This document shows, piece by piece, positions 11,542 to 22,163 of a stretch of 64,000 nt of DNA. Position 1 is the stretch's first letter. The number at the start of each line of letters is the position of its first letter. The position numbers were made by a program, and so were the translations under genes. The notes under the pieces are model-generated. The model did no database searches and was not told the origin of the DNA. It saw only the letters and a list, made by a program, of their open reading frames with translations. The stretch lies in contig CM076995.1 of the NCBI GenBank assembly GCA_039090855.1, positions 118,308,270 through 118,372,269 on the forward strand, read 5' to 3'. This DNA is from Macrothele yani. Taxonomy: Eukaryota > Arthropoda > Arachnida > Araneae > Macrothelidae.

Positions 11542-12364
11542 GCTATAACGGAATACAAACACAGGAGATGTCGCTGAATATTGCAGTACAGAAAATATAA
11601 AGAGGAAAATATAGATATATCCACAATGCAACACAAACTAGAAAACGAACATAAAGAGTATATATACATTACCACGGCGCAGTGACATCGGTATCAACAG
11701 AGGCGGAATCAGTTGGATAACACCAAAGCTGGAGAACAGCTCATCGTGAAATATAAACAAAGAAGGGGTCGGCCATAACATCAAGGAGCCGACAGTATCA
11801 GGCAAAGCATCAATTTGCACATATAGTAAAAATATGATGCACACAAATAAGGAATAGTATAACGGCATATCATTCGATGCGAAGTAACACAAGTAGGCCC
11901 TACAACATGATGAGCATAAGTACAAGGGTATGATAAAACACCAACTGAGTAGAACATAACGACGTTCGAAATGCAAGGCACAGTTCAGAAATACTCCAAC
12001 TTCATTGTGAAAACAAATTTAACAATGGTAGCACTAATATAAACCGTGACGTAGGAAAACACTAGTACAGCAAGGACATACAATGAGAGCAAAAGAAAAA
12101 CACAAGGCACAATAACAAAATCAGGAAATAACATTGCAGTGCGAGAGTAATAACATGAAGGGAAGAGCACACAATTAGCGAAACAGTAGACGAAGAAACG
12201 CGAAAGCAGAAAATTCAAGGCGACCACAAAGTGGAAAACGTCGCCCGAGTGAACGAAGAGTATTGGGTGAGGAAGGAGAGCTAAAGTTCATTACCTTGAG
12301 GAAGCAAGGTATCACAAAATTGTTTCTCAGCGAAGTCTTTCAAGGAGGACAGATGGCGAGTGTA

Positions 12365-14280
12365 TCATCTCGTGAAAACCTGGTACCTAGGATCCGTGAC
12401 ACTCAGGGATTTGAAAAATGGCACATAAGCTTCAAGTAGCATCACCGCTGCACACAGATCAAGATCAGGTGAATGGAGAAATTCTTCAGTACAGAAAACC
12501 GTACGAGCAGATTGGAAGAGGCGTAAGAGTTGCTGTCTGGACAGTGGTCCAGGAACCAGAGGAAACTTATCAATGGCCTGTACAACCTCATCCATCATCT
12601 GTGAGAGGATTGACAGGACCAGAAAGGAGATGCATATTGTTCGAAGAGTCATCAGGCCGAGAAACATCTGAACAGGAATCATCGGGAACACTAAATGAGG
12701 CCACAGGAGGAGTAACAGAAAAATGTTTTACCTTTTTCTGTTTCACAGAGCCTTTGGAAGTTCCAGTCCGTTTCGAAGACGAAGTTGAGGCGGATGAATC
12801 AGTTGGCGAATCTGGAAGAACACCCGAAACGGGAGAACAGAACACAAGTTGCGCTGAGGAATCAGTATGTACCCGATCAGCATTGGTGAAAACTGGAACA
12901 TCAGTCGAGGCAGCAGGAAGGTGCGGCAACAGGGGAAGAGCAGACATGGTCGTAGTTGGAGATTCGACATGCGAGAGACACGGAGGAGGCCAGTCGGCCG
13001 GAGTATCGAAGCACCACTCGACACATCTGAGTTGGAACACCCCGCTGGAGACACATCAGTAGTGGAAAACATCTCTGCTGACCCAGAAGGAGGATGAACT
13101 ATCGTACGGTGCGGAAGAAGAGGAAAGGGATCATTGTCCTGGACTGGAACGTGCGTCTGACGGAGAGAAGGAGTGGTCGCGTCAAGCAAAACACTGGAAG
13201 AGGGGATGGTAGAAGGACCAGTGTCATCGACATTGGGAGGCGAGCTGGAAGAAAGACCACGGCGTATACGCACATAGGAGGCAGTGGTGTGATCCTGTGT
13301 AAGACAGTGAGCACAGTAGTGAGTGGTGAAAACCTTGAAACTGTACGTGCGTGAGCTAATTTCAACAGTAGCGTCTCTAGAACAATCCGCCAAGGCGTTC
13401 TCAGTGGGAAAGACGACTAACAACTGAAGGCGAGGTAGCATGTGCAAACAGAGTTCCTCGTGGAGCTTCAGAAAGGCGACGGACCTTGGCAACAACTTTA
13501 CAAACATGATTGACAAGGAGAGGAAGCGCAGTATCACGTTCTATCCTGTGGAAACAGGATAGAACGTGATGTTCACCGGAAACTTGGAAAGAGGTGAAGG
13601 GATGAAGTGATTTGTTCCAATCGAAAGTCTGTACTCAAGAAAAAGTCAGCATCCTCCTGTACTTGTACTGCACAGAGATACTCCGACGGGTACAAGAAAT
13701 TCCGGCAATAGACGCAGACGACACATGACCTGAGAGGGCCGCCATGTAGCGTGGCAAAGGAGTATCTGGTAAGGCATGAAAGAGTACAACTCTATCCAGG
13801 AGGTTATGGAACTCACGGCCAATCTGCGAATTTTCATCAATCATTACCTGCACCTTGTGGTTGGATACCTGAATAATAGGTGTTGATTGCAAAAGACCAT
13901 CAGGTTGAGGAGAAGCTGAACTAGAAGCAGCGCCTCATTGCACTGTAGCGGCAAATGACATCCTCGAAAGAGAAGTCTGTGCTGAGCCGGCAGGCACAAA
14001 AGGCAGTGAGGGAGCAGGAACACAGGCAGAAAGCAAGGCAGTAGTAGTAGTACCCACCCAGGGAGGGCACCGAAGCAGAGGCAGAAGCTGAAGAACGAAG
14101 CGTAGCCAAGTCCAGTGAAGGCGCAGGAGTACTAGGAAGCTGGGAAGGCACCCGAGCAGACACATCTGAGGCAGAGAGTACGTCAACTTCCATGGACGTA
14201 AGAAGTGCGACGTGACGTGCATCCGCCACGCCTAGAGATGATAAGGAGAGACCGGAAGCCGCCATGTTGGCAGCTTCCAA
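12365..14280 (-). pseudogene. Decayed ORF1/gag-like protein with a broken CCHC zinc knuckle
   Basis: The coherent reading runs through several minus-strand frames: 14280-14065 (starts MEAANMAASGLSLSSLG, Ser/Ala/Pro-rich), then 14060-13635 (VQVMIDENSQIGREFHNLL), a middle part in decayed frames, 13400-13100 with YCAHCLTQDHTTASY, a Ser/Thr/Pro-rich linker, and a C-terminal block near 12600-12365 (LLRLFQSARTV, LDLCAAVMLLEAYVPFF). YCAHCLTQDHTTASY fits C-x2-C-x4-H-x4-C with the last Cys changed to Tyr (TAT for TGT). Low-complexity N-terminus plus zinc knuckle is the usual architecture of ORF1 proteins of several LINE clades, which bind element RNA. Stops and frameshifts disable it. A domain search is needed to confirm the family. 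Confidence 0.45.
13533..13570. repeat. Perfect 17-bp-stem hairpin within the ORF1-like region
   Basis: ATCACGTTCTATCCTGT at 13533-13549 and its exact complement at 13554-13570 flank a 4-base loop. It sits where the ORF1-like frame breaks. A local templated (snap-back) duplication of 17 bases would explain both the hairpin and the frame disruption. Confidence 0.85.
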
Positions 14281-14354
14281 ACGTGAACAAACGAGCTAAC
14301 GATATGAAAACGGAGGAATATGAACAAATACACGGACGATATCGCCAGAAAAGT

Positions 14355-15033
14355 AGCTTGCCCAGGATATCAAGGTAGACGTGCTGGTTAACAGGTTTGT
14401 CCACGATAACCAATGGGCCGGAACCATACCGCAAAAAACACTCCCACACGAGTACACTGCCAGCTCCAAACTTGACCGTAGGAACAGTACACTGTGGTAA
14501 GGAACATTCCCCGGCTGCTGCCGTATCCACGCCCGGCCATCAGACTGATGGATCGTGTATCTGGATTCATCAGTCCATAGGACCCGTTTCCATTTATCTA
14601 CGGTCCACGTTAAATGTTCTTTACAATAGGCTAAACGACGAGTAGCATTTCAAGTGGATATGAAAGTCTTATGAGCAGCCGCACTATCACGGTAACCCAT
14701 GGAATTAAGTTCTATTTGAATAGTACGTGTACATACCGAGGTTTCAGCATTTTTACTCACCTTCACACTGAGGTCTTGTGCAGTACTCCGTCGATTAGCT
14801 GTAACGACTGTCCTCAGGCTTCGACGTCCTCTATCACTGATTTTCTTTGGTCTGCCGGTACGTTGCACTGCTTCAGGAACGCCATGTGTCTTCCGCTTAT
14901 TCAGTACATCCAAAACAGTTGACTTGGTTATGTTGAAACGCCTCTTGTTTTTTCTTATGGACAACACACTAATATAACACCCAACAATCTTTCCTTTCTC
15001 AAAGTCAGTTCTCTCCCGCCGCGACATTTTCAC
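14355..15033 (-). pseudogene. Tc1-type transposase, truncated
   Basis: The 127-codon frame 15033-14650 holds the N-terminal DNA-binding part: MSRRERTDFEKGKIVG, a helix-turn-helix, then a GRPKK basic linker (RTGRPKKISDRGRRSLR) typical of the bipartite paired-like domain of Tc1. After a stop the catalytic part follows: HLTWTVDKWKRVLWTDESRY, with the first catalytic Asp in WTDES, then in another frame GAGSVLVWECFLRYGSGPL and NQHVYLDILGKLLF. The sequence stops there, before the second Asp and the Glu of the DD34E triad. A full protein would be about 340 residues. At least two frame changes and the truncation make it inactive. Confidence 0.88.
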
Positions 15034-15076
15034 TCAACCTCACAGTGCGATATGTACGCAGTGAGCTGCAGGCTTG

Positions 15077-15083
15077 TTTTTAT
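15077..15083 (-). promoter_or_regulatory. TATA box of the truncated Tc1 element
   Basis: TATAAAA on the minus strand lies ~45-50 bases upstream of the transposase ATG at 15033/15027 and inside the element's 5' leader. Its position fits a core promoter for the transposase; use in vivo is inferred. Confidence 0.5.
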
Positions 15084-15166
15084 ACCGTTCGCACCGCGCA
15101 TCATAACAACGCAGCGGATCCGTTCATTTGCTTTTGAAAGGGTGTCCGGTTACTTTTGTCAATATA

Positions 15167-15192
15167 GTATATATATATATATATATATATAT
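15167..15192. repeat. (TA)n microsatellite
   Basis: Pure alternating TA/AT run directly bordering the Tc1 terminal repeat, consistent with insertion into a TA target followed by slippage. Confidence 0.9.
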
Positions 15193-15899
15193 CAGAAACG
15201 TAGTTAGGGTGGGGTTTCTGCTCCTTACCCAGCTCAAGAGAGGGCACAAAAATCACTGCGTCTGAATAAAATCGGAATTGAAACGTTTGCACTAGTTTCT
15301 GGTACAGAATTTGCCTATAATATCTTTCGCCAGTTGCGCTAGCTTGGCGGCTTAAAATTCGCATTTCTTCCTGAAAATGTGCAGGAGATGCAAGTTGCTC
15401 ACAACCAGAAATGACGGCGAGGGTTGTTCGTACGTAACAAAGTTAGGATATTGTTCATAGGTTTGAAGATTCTCTGGGGGAAACTCGGTCATTACTGCCA
15501 CTACTGCAAGCTGCATTCGGTCCCTTTAATGTGGACCAAAATTCGAGATTCCGGAGCAATTGGGAATCTCACCGCTCTCTTCACATTTTGTGTTTTACTG
15601 CCCAAAATGGCGTCTTTCACTTTAGCTTCACTACCCAAAACATCTTCGATGTAAGTAAGGGTAACAGAAATGCACGAAACCCTTCTGATGAGTGCCGCCC
15701 CTAAAATTCAAATTTTTACCGACTCAGTTAATGGGGTAAAATACCGTTCCAGAGTAGAGGAAAACCAAAATTTAAAACTTTTTTCGTTTTGAAAATGAAT
15801 GTTAATTCTAGAACATAGAGAGGGATGGTGTGTCCTTGTGTGTTAGTGTGTGTGTGGAGGGGGGGGGAGCTTGAGCTGTTTCAAGTGTCTGAAATCCCA
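15193..15899. other. Noncoding; possible hAT terminus at its left edge
   Basis: No gene recognised. CAGAAACGTAGTTAGGGTGG at 15193 has the look of a hAT end (CAG...CGTAG), and the minus-strand hAT at 15908 lies just downstream. No partner with matching 8-bp target duplication was found, so I do not call an element. A TGTG-rich stretch followed by G9 occurs at 15836-15868. Confidence 0.45.
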
Positions 15900-15971
15900 A
15901 TGTCACACAGAGGCGTAGGGTGATTTCAGACAGTGGGTAATATCAGATTTTTGACCCCCCCCCTCACCCGA

Positions 15972-16306
15972 ATAAAAATCACAATTCATGTATTTATACA
16001 AAGTATATCATCATCATCATTGTCAACCATTATCAATCCACTGCTGGACGAAGGTCTCCCAAGTTTCCTCCACAACGGTCTGTCTTGTGCCAGTCTCCTC
16101 CATGTCACTCCCGCATATTTACGAATTTCATCCACCCATCTCCCATGTGGTCTTTTTCTGGGTCTTTTCCTGTCCCTTGGAATCCAATCTAAAATTTCGG
16201 CTGTCCATCTATGGTCTGTCCTTCTGGCAGTATGTCCAGCCCATTGCCATTTCAGGGATTTAACCCTGATCATGATGTCTTCCACTCTCGTCATTTTCGG
16301 ATCCAC
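15972..16306 (-). pseudogene. RTE copy B: C-terminal RT extension running through the (GAT)n tail
   Basis: This continues the RT protein in the frame after the ~16297 deletion: MTRVEDIMIRVKSLKWQWAG, RRTDHRWTAEILDW, RPHGRWVDEIRK, DRPLWRKLGRPSSSSG, ending LIMVDNDDDD. The aspartates are encoded by the GAT repeat that forms the element's 3' tail. The frame leaves the element and stops in the flanking hAT DNA (ILCINT then stop). A Cys-free basic C-terminal domain of this kind is usual in RTE proteins; its exact role is not established here. Confidence 0.85.
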
Positions 16307-17598
16307 GAGTTTCTCTTCTTATCTCTCCTGGTTATACCAAGCATGCACCTCTCCATGCTTCTTTGAGTTGTCTGCAGCCTTTGTATGTCTCTTTTAGTTA
16401 AGGTCCACGTCTCTGCACCATACGTAAGCACTGGAAGGATGCATCGATCAAACACTTTTCTTTTAAGACATAATGGCATATTGCTCTTGAAAATTATGCT
16501 GTTTCTTCCAAAAGCTCTCCAGGCAAGTTTTGTACGCCGATTAATTTCTTCATCAATGTGACCCTCACTTGATATCTGCTGTCCAAGATAAACATACGTA
16601 TCTGTTATCTCCAGTTTTTCTCCATCAATCGATAAATCTTCATTTCTTGTAAAAGCATTGAACATCACTTTTGTCTTCTGAAAGTTCATTTTTAATCCCA
16701 CTTCTTTACTCTTGTCAGCAAGTTCCTGGATCATACTCTGCAGCTCTGATGGGGTAGTTGCAAAAATGACTACGTCATCAGCAAAACGAAGGTGGGTTAG
16801 ATAATCTCCATTAATCTTTATCCCCTTGTTTTCCCAGCTCAGCGACTGAAAAACACCCTCCAATGTGGCATTAAAGAGCTTCGGAGATATGGTGTCACCT
16901 TGTCTCACTCCCTTTCCAATTTTTATGTGTGTTGTATTTTCAAACAGCCGAATCTTTGCACTTGCATTTTCATAGATGTTATTAATAATGTTAATGTATG
17001 CATCTTCAATACCGCAGGATTTCAGAGCCGTGGTAACTGCTGATGGTTTCACCGAATCAAAGGCCTTTTCATAATCGATAAAAGCCATGCACAATGGAAG
17101 TTCATATTCCCTCGCTCTTTCAATTAGTTCTCTCAGTACGTGGATATGATCTATTGTGCTGTAGCCACTCCTGAATCCAGCTTGTTCTCTCGGTTGAGCC
17201 GTGTCCAGTGTTACCTTCAAGCGGTGTGAAAGAACTTTAGTGAAGATTTTATAAACCACTGATAGGAGGCTGATAGGTCTGTAGTTCCTGAGATCCTCAA
17301 TGTCACCTTTTTTATGTAGCAGGATCATTGTAGCATTGTTCCAATCCTCAGGAATCTTCTCTTCATTAAGGCATCGAGTGAAAATTTGGGCGAGTACTGT
17401 TTCGATTTCTCCACTTGCTTCTTGTATGATGTCTATAGTAATTCCATCTTCTCCTGGAGCTTTCCGCTTCATGTTCTTGATTGCATGAGCAACTTCTGCT
17501 GGGAGGACTGGAAGAACTCTGGTACCTTTCATGATGTCTGGAGTACATGTATCATCCCTTTCATATAATTTGGAGTAGAAATCTTTCACTCTTGTCAA
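16291..17598 (-). pseudogene. RTE copy B: reverse transcriptase domain
   Basis: A 435-codon frame carrying the whole RT core: EDWNNATMILLHKKGDIEDL, NYRPISLLSVVYKIFTKVL, QAGFRSGYSTIDHIH, AFIDYEKAFDSV, GKGVRQGDTISPKLFN and FADDVVIF with both catalytic aspartates. It then runs into the C-terminal extension (TYGAETWTLTKRDIQRLQ). It stops at 16291 after NSWIRK because one A is missing from the run near 16297, as shown by copy D (AGAAAAATGAC there against CGAAAATGAC here). RT copies element RNA at the nicked target. The domain looks catalytically intact but is disconnected from both the endonuclease and its own C-terminus. Confidence 0.9.
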
Positions 17599-17688
17599 AA
17601 TTTCGCCTCTATTTCTTGTTATAGAACCATCTTCTTTCTCAGAGCCATAATCTGTTTTCTTCCCTTACTGAGATGTCCCTTTGCTATC

Positions 17689-18972
17689 TTAAGGCTTTGG
17701 TTGTTTTTCAATTGCTTTCCTCACTAGCTCACAGTTGAATTTCCTTACGTCTTCAGTGATACTTTTTCGTGTTGTCTTGCATAGCTCTATATATTCCACT
17801 TTGGAAGTCACATCTTCTTTAGTTGTCCTCATCTCTCTTCTTTTTTGCATCAACATTTTGGTTTTTCCTGATAATTTGTTCACATGCAACTTGTTCTTAG
17901 ACCCAGCTAATTTTGTTGCTGTTTCCATTAGAGCTTTGGTTACTTTTCTGTTAACTTCCGAAATATCCACTTCTTCCGATGTTAGGCCTTCTAAAGCAGA
18001 GAATCTGTTCTTCAGTTCTAACTTGAAAGTATTATGGTGTTTTTTAAGGTTGGTTATGTCAATACATTTTGTTTGTCTTATGAGCTTGCCACGTTCCAGT
18101 TTAGTGTTGAGGTGCATCTTACATCTCACCAATCTATGGTCACTACCTATGTTGAACTTGTTCAGCACACTGCAGTCTTCGATGACGAATTTTTTGTTAC
18201 ACATAATAAAATCAATTTCACTTGTCGTCCCATTTGGATGTCTCCATGTCCATTTCCTGTGTGGCTTTTTCTTGAAAAAGGAGTTCAAGATGAAAAATCC
18301 TTCTGCCTCTGCAAACTCAACGAGAGTATTTCCACGCTGGTTTCTGTTGCCGTGACCGAATTTACCTACTGAAGTTTCATTCTGTTGCCGTTGCCCTATT
18401 TTTGCATTGAAATCTCCCATAATTATCTTCAAGTGCTGCTTACCTTTATTATTTAGATGACGAATTTCCTCATAAAATTCTTCAATTTCTTCTTCAGGAT
18501 GACTTGTGGTGGGTGCATAAGTTTGAATAATCTGAGCCTGGTATCTTCTCGAGAGTTGGATAACGAGTCGTGCAGCTCTGTCAGAGGAACTTTCAACTTC
18601 TACCACTTTATCCTTCAGTTTCTTGTTTATTATAAATCCAACACCACTAGTTCTGCCAGTATCTGTCCCACGATAATAGAAGAGATGTCCACTTTTCAGT
18701 TCAATGAGATCTTCTCCTTTTCTCCTTACCTCACTTAGCCCGACGATGTCCCACTTGATCCTTTGTAGTTCCTCTTCCAATTCAAGAAGCCTTGAATCAG
18801 AAGATAGGGAGCGTCCGTTATAGGTAGCCAAGGTCAGCATCAAATGGCAGCCTAGTCCGGTCCTCCGGGGATTCTTAGCACCCTCTGCCTTCATGTCGCA
18901 CTGGCCGCTGCCTTGGCCAGGTACATTCCAGCTGCCGGAGACTGAGGGCCAAGATTTAAGTTGTAGAGTCAT
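17689..18972 (-). pseudogene. RTE copy B: AP endonuclease domain and linker
   Basis: A 427-codon frame starting MTLQLKSWPSVSGSWNVPG. Endonuclease motifs in order: LATYNGRSL (metal-contact Asn), LSEVR (Glu), QTYAPT (Tyr), GDFNAKIG (Asp/Asn), SEIDFIM and GSDHRLV (Asp-His). All key residues are present, unlike in copy A. The basic linker that follows (KMLMQKRREMR, YIELCKT) is of the kind that leads to RT in RTE proteins. The frame ends at 17689 because of an extra T in a T-run (~17702-17706; five T here, four in copy A). A compensating missing T near 17635 restores frame shortly before the RT frame. Confidence 0.9.
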
Positions 18973-19085
18973 TTTGGAGGTGTTTGGCCATAACTCACCA
19001 CGCTGGCCAAGCGGGTTGGTGAGTGTGGGATAGCATTTCCTCTGATCCCGATGGTATAGTTATACCGCTATTGGCGGTCACAAAG

Positions 19086-19086
<1 letters not shown>

Positions 19087-19114
<28 letters not shown>
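19087..19114. repeat. (TA)n microsatellite at the RTE copy B insertion site
   Basis: The 11-bp target duplication ACAAAGTATAT opens directly into this TA run on the right side only. The RTE therefore inserted at the edge of a pre-existing TA microsatellite in the hAT 3' region. Confidence 0.9.
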
Positions 19115-19117
<3 letters not shown>

Positions 19118-19205
19118 TCGTTAATAAAATTATTACATAATGTAAAAAATATTTTTTTATGAATTCATGGTTTTTGAAACTACTTTCAAAGTTCAAATAT
19201 AATAA

Positions 19206-21780
19206 TTAATGCTCAATTTCCTTCATTTCCTGTCCCTCAGTAGATCTTGTGAAAGTCTTGATTTTCTTCAAAGTTGAAAATGTACGTTCTACCGTTGCTG
19301 CTGGTATTGTAAGAATAAGTAAGAAGAGTCTATAAGTTTCAGGCATCAGTAGATTTAGTTTCTTTTGAATCATGTACTTCAACGTGAGATTAAGGGGTTT
19401 GTAGAAGTCTGGACGGGCCGAGTGGCCAGCCAAGCCCGAACCCGGCCCGGCGGGCTTTTTTTAATTTAGAGAACAAAGCAACGGGCAGGGCCAAGTCGAC
19501 CCATTCTTTTTATCGCAATGGTAAAGAAAGAAAAAGTCGTGTTCCCCGATTTCCTGGTGTTTTTACCTGTTTCGCTGACTTTACTTACTTCCATGACATA
19601 GCCCAGGACGTAATCAGAAAAGCAAGGAGAGACACCCAGTGTTTTTACCAATCTACAGATACTAAGATGGTAAAACCATTTTGAGGCTTGTTGACAGCAA
19701 AAATATTCAACCCCGAGCGTGTGTATAGAGTGGGGTACGGAAGGTGTCTGCAGTGGGGTGGGGGTCTGTGTGTGTTTGTATGACAGATTGGGACGACATC
19801 GATTTGTTCTCCTATCCCTAATCTCCAGTACAGAGAAAGGGAAATTCTGAACGCGCTTTATCTTCATTTTTCTCTCTTTTTAAAGGTTATATTTTTCGAT
19901 GATTGTCAAAGTTTAGCTAATATTTTTAGGCTTACATTCAACTAAAGATTTTCAATAATATCTCAATAAGTTCATTTCGTAGGCGTACTGAATCGAAATG
20001 TCTGTTATAAGTCTGTAAAAGGGAACTAAATTCTGTTTCAGGAAATTTTTCTTTCATCTGTGGAAATCTGTGTGTCTCCAAAATTGTTTTGAATTCAAGA
20101 TTTTTGTAATTTCCAAATCGGTCTGCTAGTTGTTCAATTACATTGTCTAAGATTTCGTGGAACAAACTTCTGTAAAATACTTCTGGGTCTTCATTTCTTC
20201 TTTTCCTGGCCTGTTTAGTGGAATTTTCCAAAACATTTTTCCAGAAATCATCGAAGGAATTTTGGCGTTTTTCTTTTATTACATTTTTCACATCTTCACC
20301 CTTTTTGCAGCAATATGGTACATCCAAACTTTTGTTTTGCAGGACATCAAGCGAAGTATCTGTATGTGAAATGGAAAAAACACGCCCAACAAGAAACATG
20401 CTTTGAAACTATTCAAAAGCGAAGCACATCCCCTAGCCTGTAGAATACTTTCAGAATCCCATTCATCTGAACTATCTACAATACTTAAAAAAAAATCTGT
20501 CAAGTGGACTCTGTTTGTTTTCTCTCACAGTATTCGCAGGGCGAGATGAAAAATTCCCCTGGTAGGGAATTTCTGGACAGTTTTTTATATACACTTTATA
20601 ATGGGCAGTTTTTTATTCATAAAGAGACTCAGAGCATTTGTCCTTTTAGGCGATTTGAAGAAAAATGAACCAATTCCAGACAGTGTAATAAAAAAATTAT
20701 CACATTCTGTAATATTGCGCACAAATTGTTGGAGAACTAAATTCAAGACATGACTGTAGCAGTGGACAAATAACGCCTCTGGATATTTTTCTTTAATTTT
20801 GGCCTGTACACCTTCAACCCCTCCCGACATGATAGGAGCTCCATCGTAAATTTGTCCTGTGATTTTATTTGACGCTTCATATTCACAAATATCTTGATCC
20901 ACAGGCTGCAAAAGTGTCCCAGCAGTCTTATTGGCACTCACATCAGTGAATTTCAAAAATCTTTCAATTGTATATCGCCTTCCTCGTCAACATAACAGTT
21001 ACAGATCTATAATTGAGATTTGTTTGCTACATCAGATGTTTCATCCAAAAAAATAGAAGCAAACTCAGTTTTATTAATCTCCCCCGAACAACATCTTCCA
21101 AAACACTGCTGATTGCAGCAATTAGGTCGTTTTGTATTTGAGGAGATGTACTTCTGAAAAGAGTTTATGCTTTTAAATGCTCTTCCAGCTGAGCGTCATA
21201 TTGGGCTGTGTAGTTTAAAAGTTCGACGTAATTCCTTTATTTAGGGAATCATCCGCCTCACTGCGTCCACGGAAGGCCAGTTCTTGTTTTGCTAAAAAAC
21301 AAACGGCTTTTATTAAACATGATAAAATGTGTCTGTTTTTCTTCACCTCTTCGTTGTGCCTGGTGACTTCTAGAGCTCTCTGATGATCCAACTGAAGGTC
21401 AATCCTGCTGTTTGAATCTCCAAAAGTTCATAACTTAAAATAAAAACAATTTGTGTGAGCTCTGGTTTCTTCATGTTTTCCCACAGCTTTGCAGAAATTA
21501 TTCAGGTCACACAATTCTCCATTTGACCACACAGACTTCTCGATACTAAACAATAGGCAATGCCAGCAAAATAATCTATTCGAATTTAAGCAGCCTGTTA
21601 ACCACAATGTTTTCTCATAATTTGCTTCAGTAAAATGTCGCGTGTAAGAACGGTTTTTGTCCTTGTATAATGCAGAGAGATTTGGAAGTTTAGGAACTGG
21701 TCGCCTTTTTCTTGAAATGGTTTGCTTCCTAAAGATATTTTTAATAATTCATCTATAACACACAGGCACGCCATACAGGT
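19206..21780 (-). pseudogene. hAT transposase (DUF4371 / zinc-finger MYM-like type), heavily decayed
   Basis: In minus-strand order: a TTF/DUF4371-like N-terminal part at ~21700-21150 (recognisable bits such as ELAFRGRSEADDS and NYVELLNYTAQYD); at 20956-20585 the catalytic block GQIYDGAPIMSGGVEGVQAK then HCYSHVLNLVLQQ; at 20500-19938 the all-helical insertion (DSSDEWDSESILQARG, DVLQNKSLDVPYCCKK); and at 19340-19206 the C-terminal dimerisation signature LFLLILTIPAATVERTFSTL. Stops and frameshifts separate these blocks. This is the transposase of the enclosing hAT element. It shares domain order with the plus-strand copy at 22759-25210 but is clearly diverged from it. Confidence 0.85.
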
Positions 21781-22090
21781 CTTGATAAAGAAAAATCATG
21801 AAACAAAAACAGACGAATAAATAAGTAACGAAACAGTCTCAAGCAAACACACTCTGTAACACTGAAAAATCCCGCGCCCTTTCCCTGATATGAGATGGCC
21901 CTCGCTGCCTATTACCTTGAAGCAGCGCTTCTTTTCTCTGCAGGGGAGGGAAACCACGCGTTGAGCGGCAGTGAGACTTCTTCGTTCCTCGGTCACGCGG
22001 TCTCTTGCGACCTCCGAAATGATATGGCCTTTGGAGCTGCTCATTGACGCTTCTGACAGCAGGTCGAATGAAGGATTTCTCCTTTTTTTT

Positions 22091-22163
22091 TATTAAAACG
22101 CTTTGTGAATAAAGTTTTTTCTCTTTTTTTTTTTATTAAAACGCTTTGTGAATAAAGTTTTTT
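22091..22163 (+). repeat. 43-bp tandem duplication in the hAT 5' region
   Basis: TATTAAAACGCTTTGTGAAT (then AAAGTTTTTT) occurs identically at 22091-22120 and 22134-22163, separated by a T-rich spacer. It lies ~130 bp inside the 5' end of the minus-strand hAT. Confidence 0.9.

Larger units (their letters stand above)
11490..14352 (-). mobile_element. LINE-like element with ORF1/gag-like frame and no recognisable ORF2
   Basis: Reading the minus strand, a ~70-bp leader is followed by an ATG at 14280 and ~1.9 kb of decayed but coherent protein-like sequence to about 12350. About 860 bp of pyrimidine-rich sequence follows, ending with AATAAA (11536-11541 on the plus strand TTTATT) and a GGTACC hairpin (11514-11532). 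This is the order 5' UTR, ORF1, 3' UTR, with no endonuclease or RT in between. The left edge abuts RTE copy C and the right edge cuts into a Tc1 transposase. No target-site duplication was found. The element class is inferred; an internally deleted LINE is the main alternative. Confidence 0.5.
14353..15172 (-). mobile_element. Tc1-type DNA transposon, 3'-truncated
   Basis: The minus-strand start shows a Tc1-style terminal repeat, TATATTGACAAAAGTAACCG (complement of ~15151-15170), next to a TA-repeat target. Then come a TATA box, a short leader and the transposase. The element is cut at ~14353, in the middle of the catalytic domain, where the ORF1-like element begins. The second terminal repeat is missing. 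Confidence 0.85.
16009..19079 (-). mobile_element. RTE-clade retrotransposon, copy B, near full length with target-site duplication
   Basis: The minus-strand element begins at 19079 and ends in a (GAT)n tail at 16009-16022 (ATCATCATC on plus). The target ACAAAGTATAT is duplicated at 15998-16008 and 19080-19090, inside the hAT element. At 3071 bp with a short 5' leader, endonuclease, RT and trinucleotide tail it has the normal RTE layout. Compared with copies A and D it carries single-base frameshifts at about 16297, 17635 and 17705. The endonuclease and RT catalytic motifs themselves are intact, so this is the best copy for rebuilding a family consensus alignment. Confidence 0.95.

Noticed and set aside
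12418..13062. 214-codon plus-strand open frame
   Set aside because: Antisense of the ORF1-like region; acidic low-complexity product without motifs, and the minus strand gives the zinc-knuckle reading.
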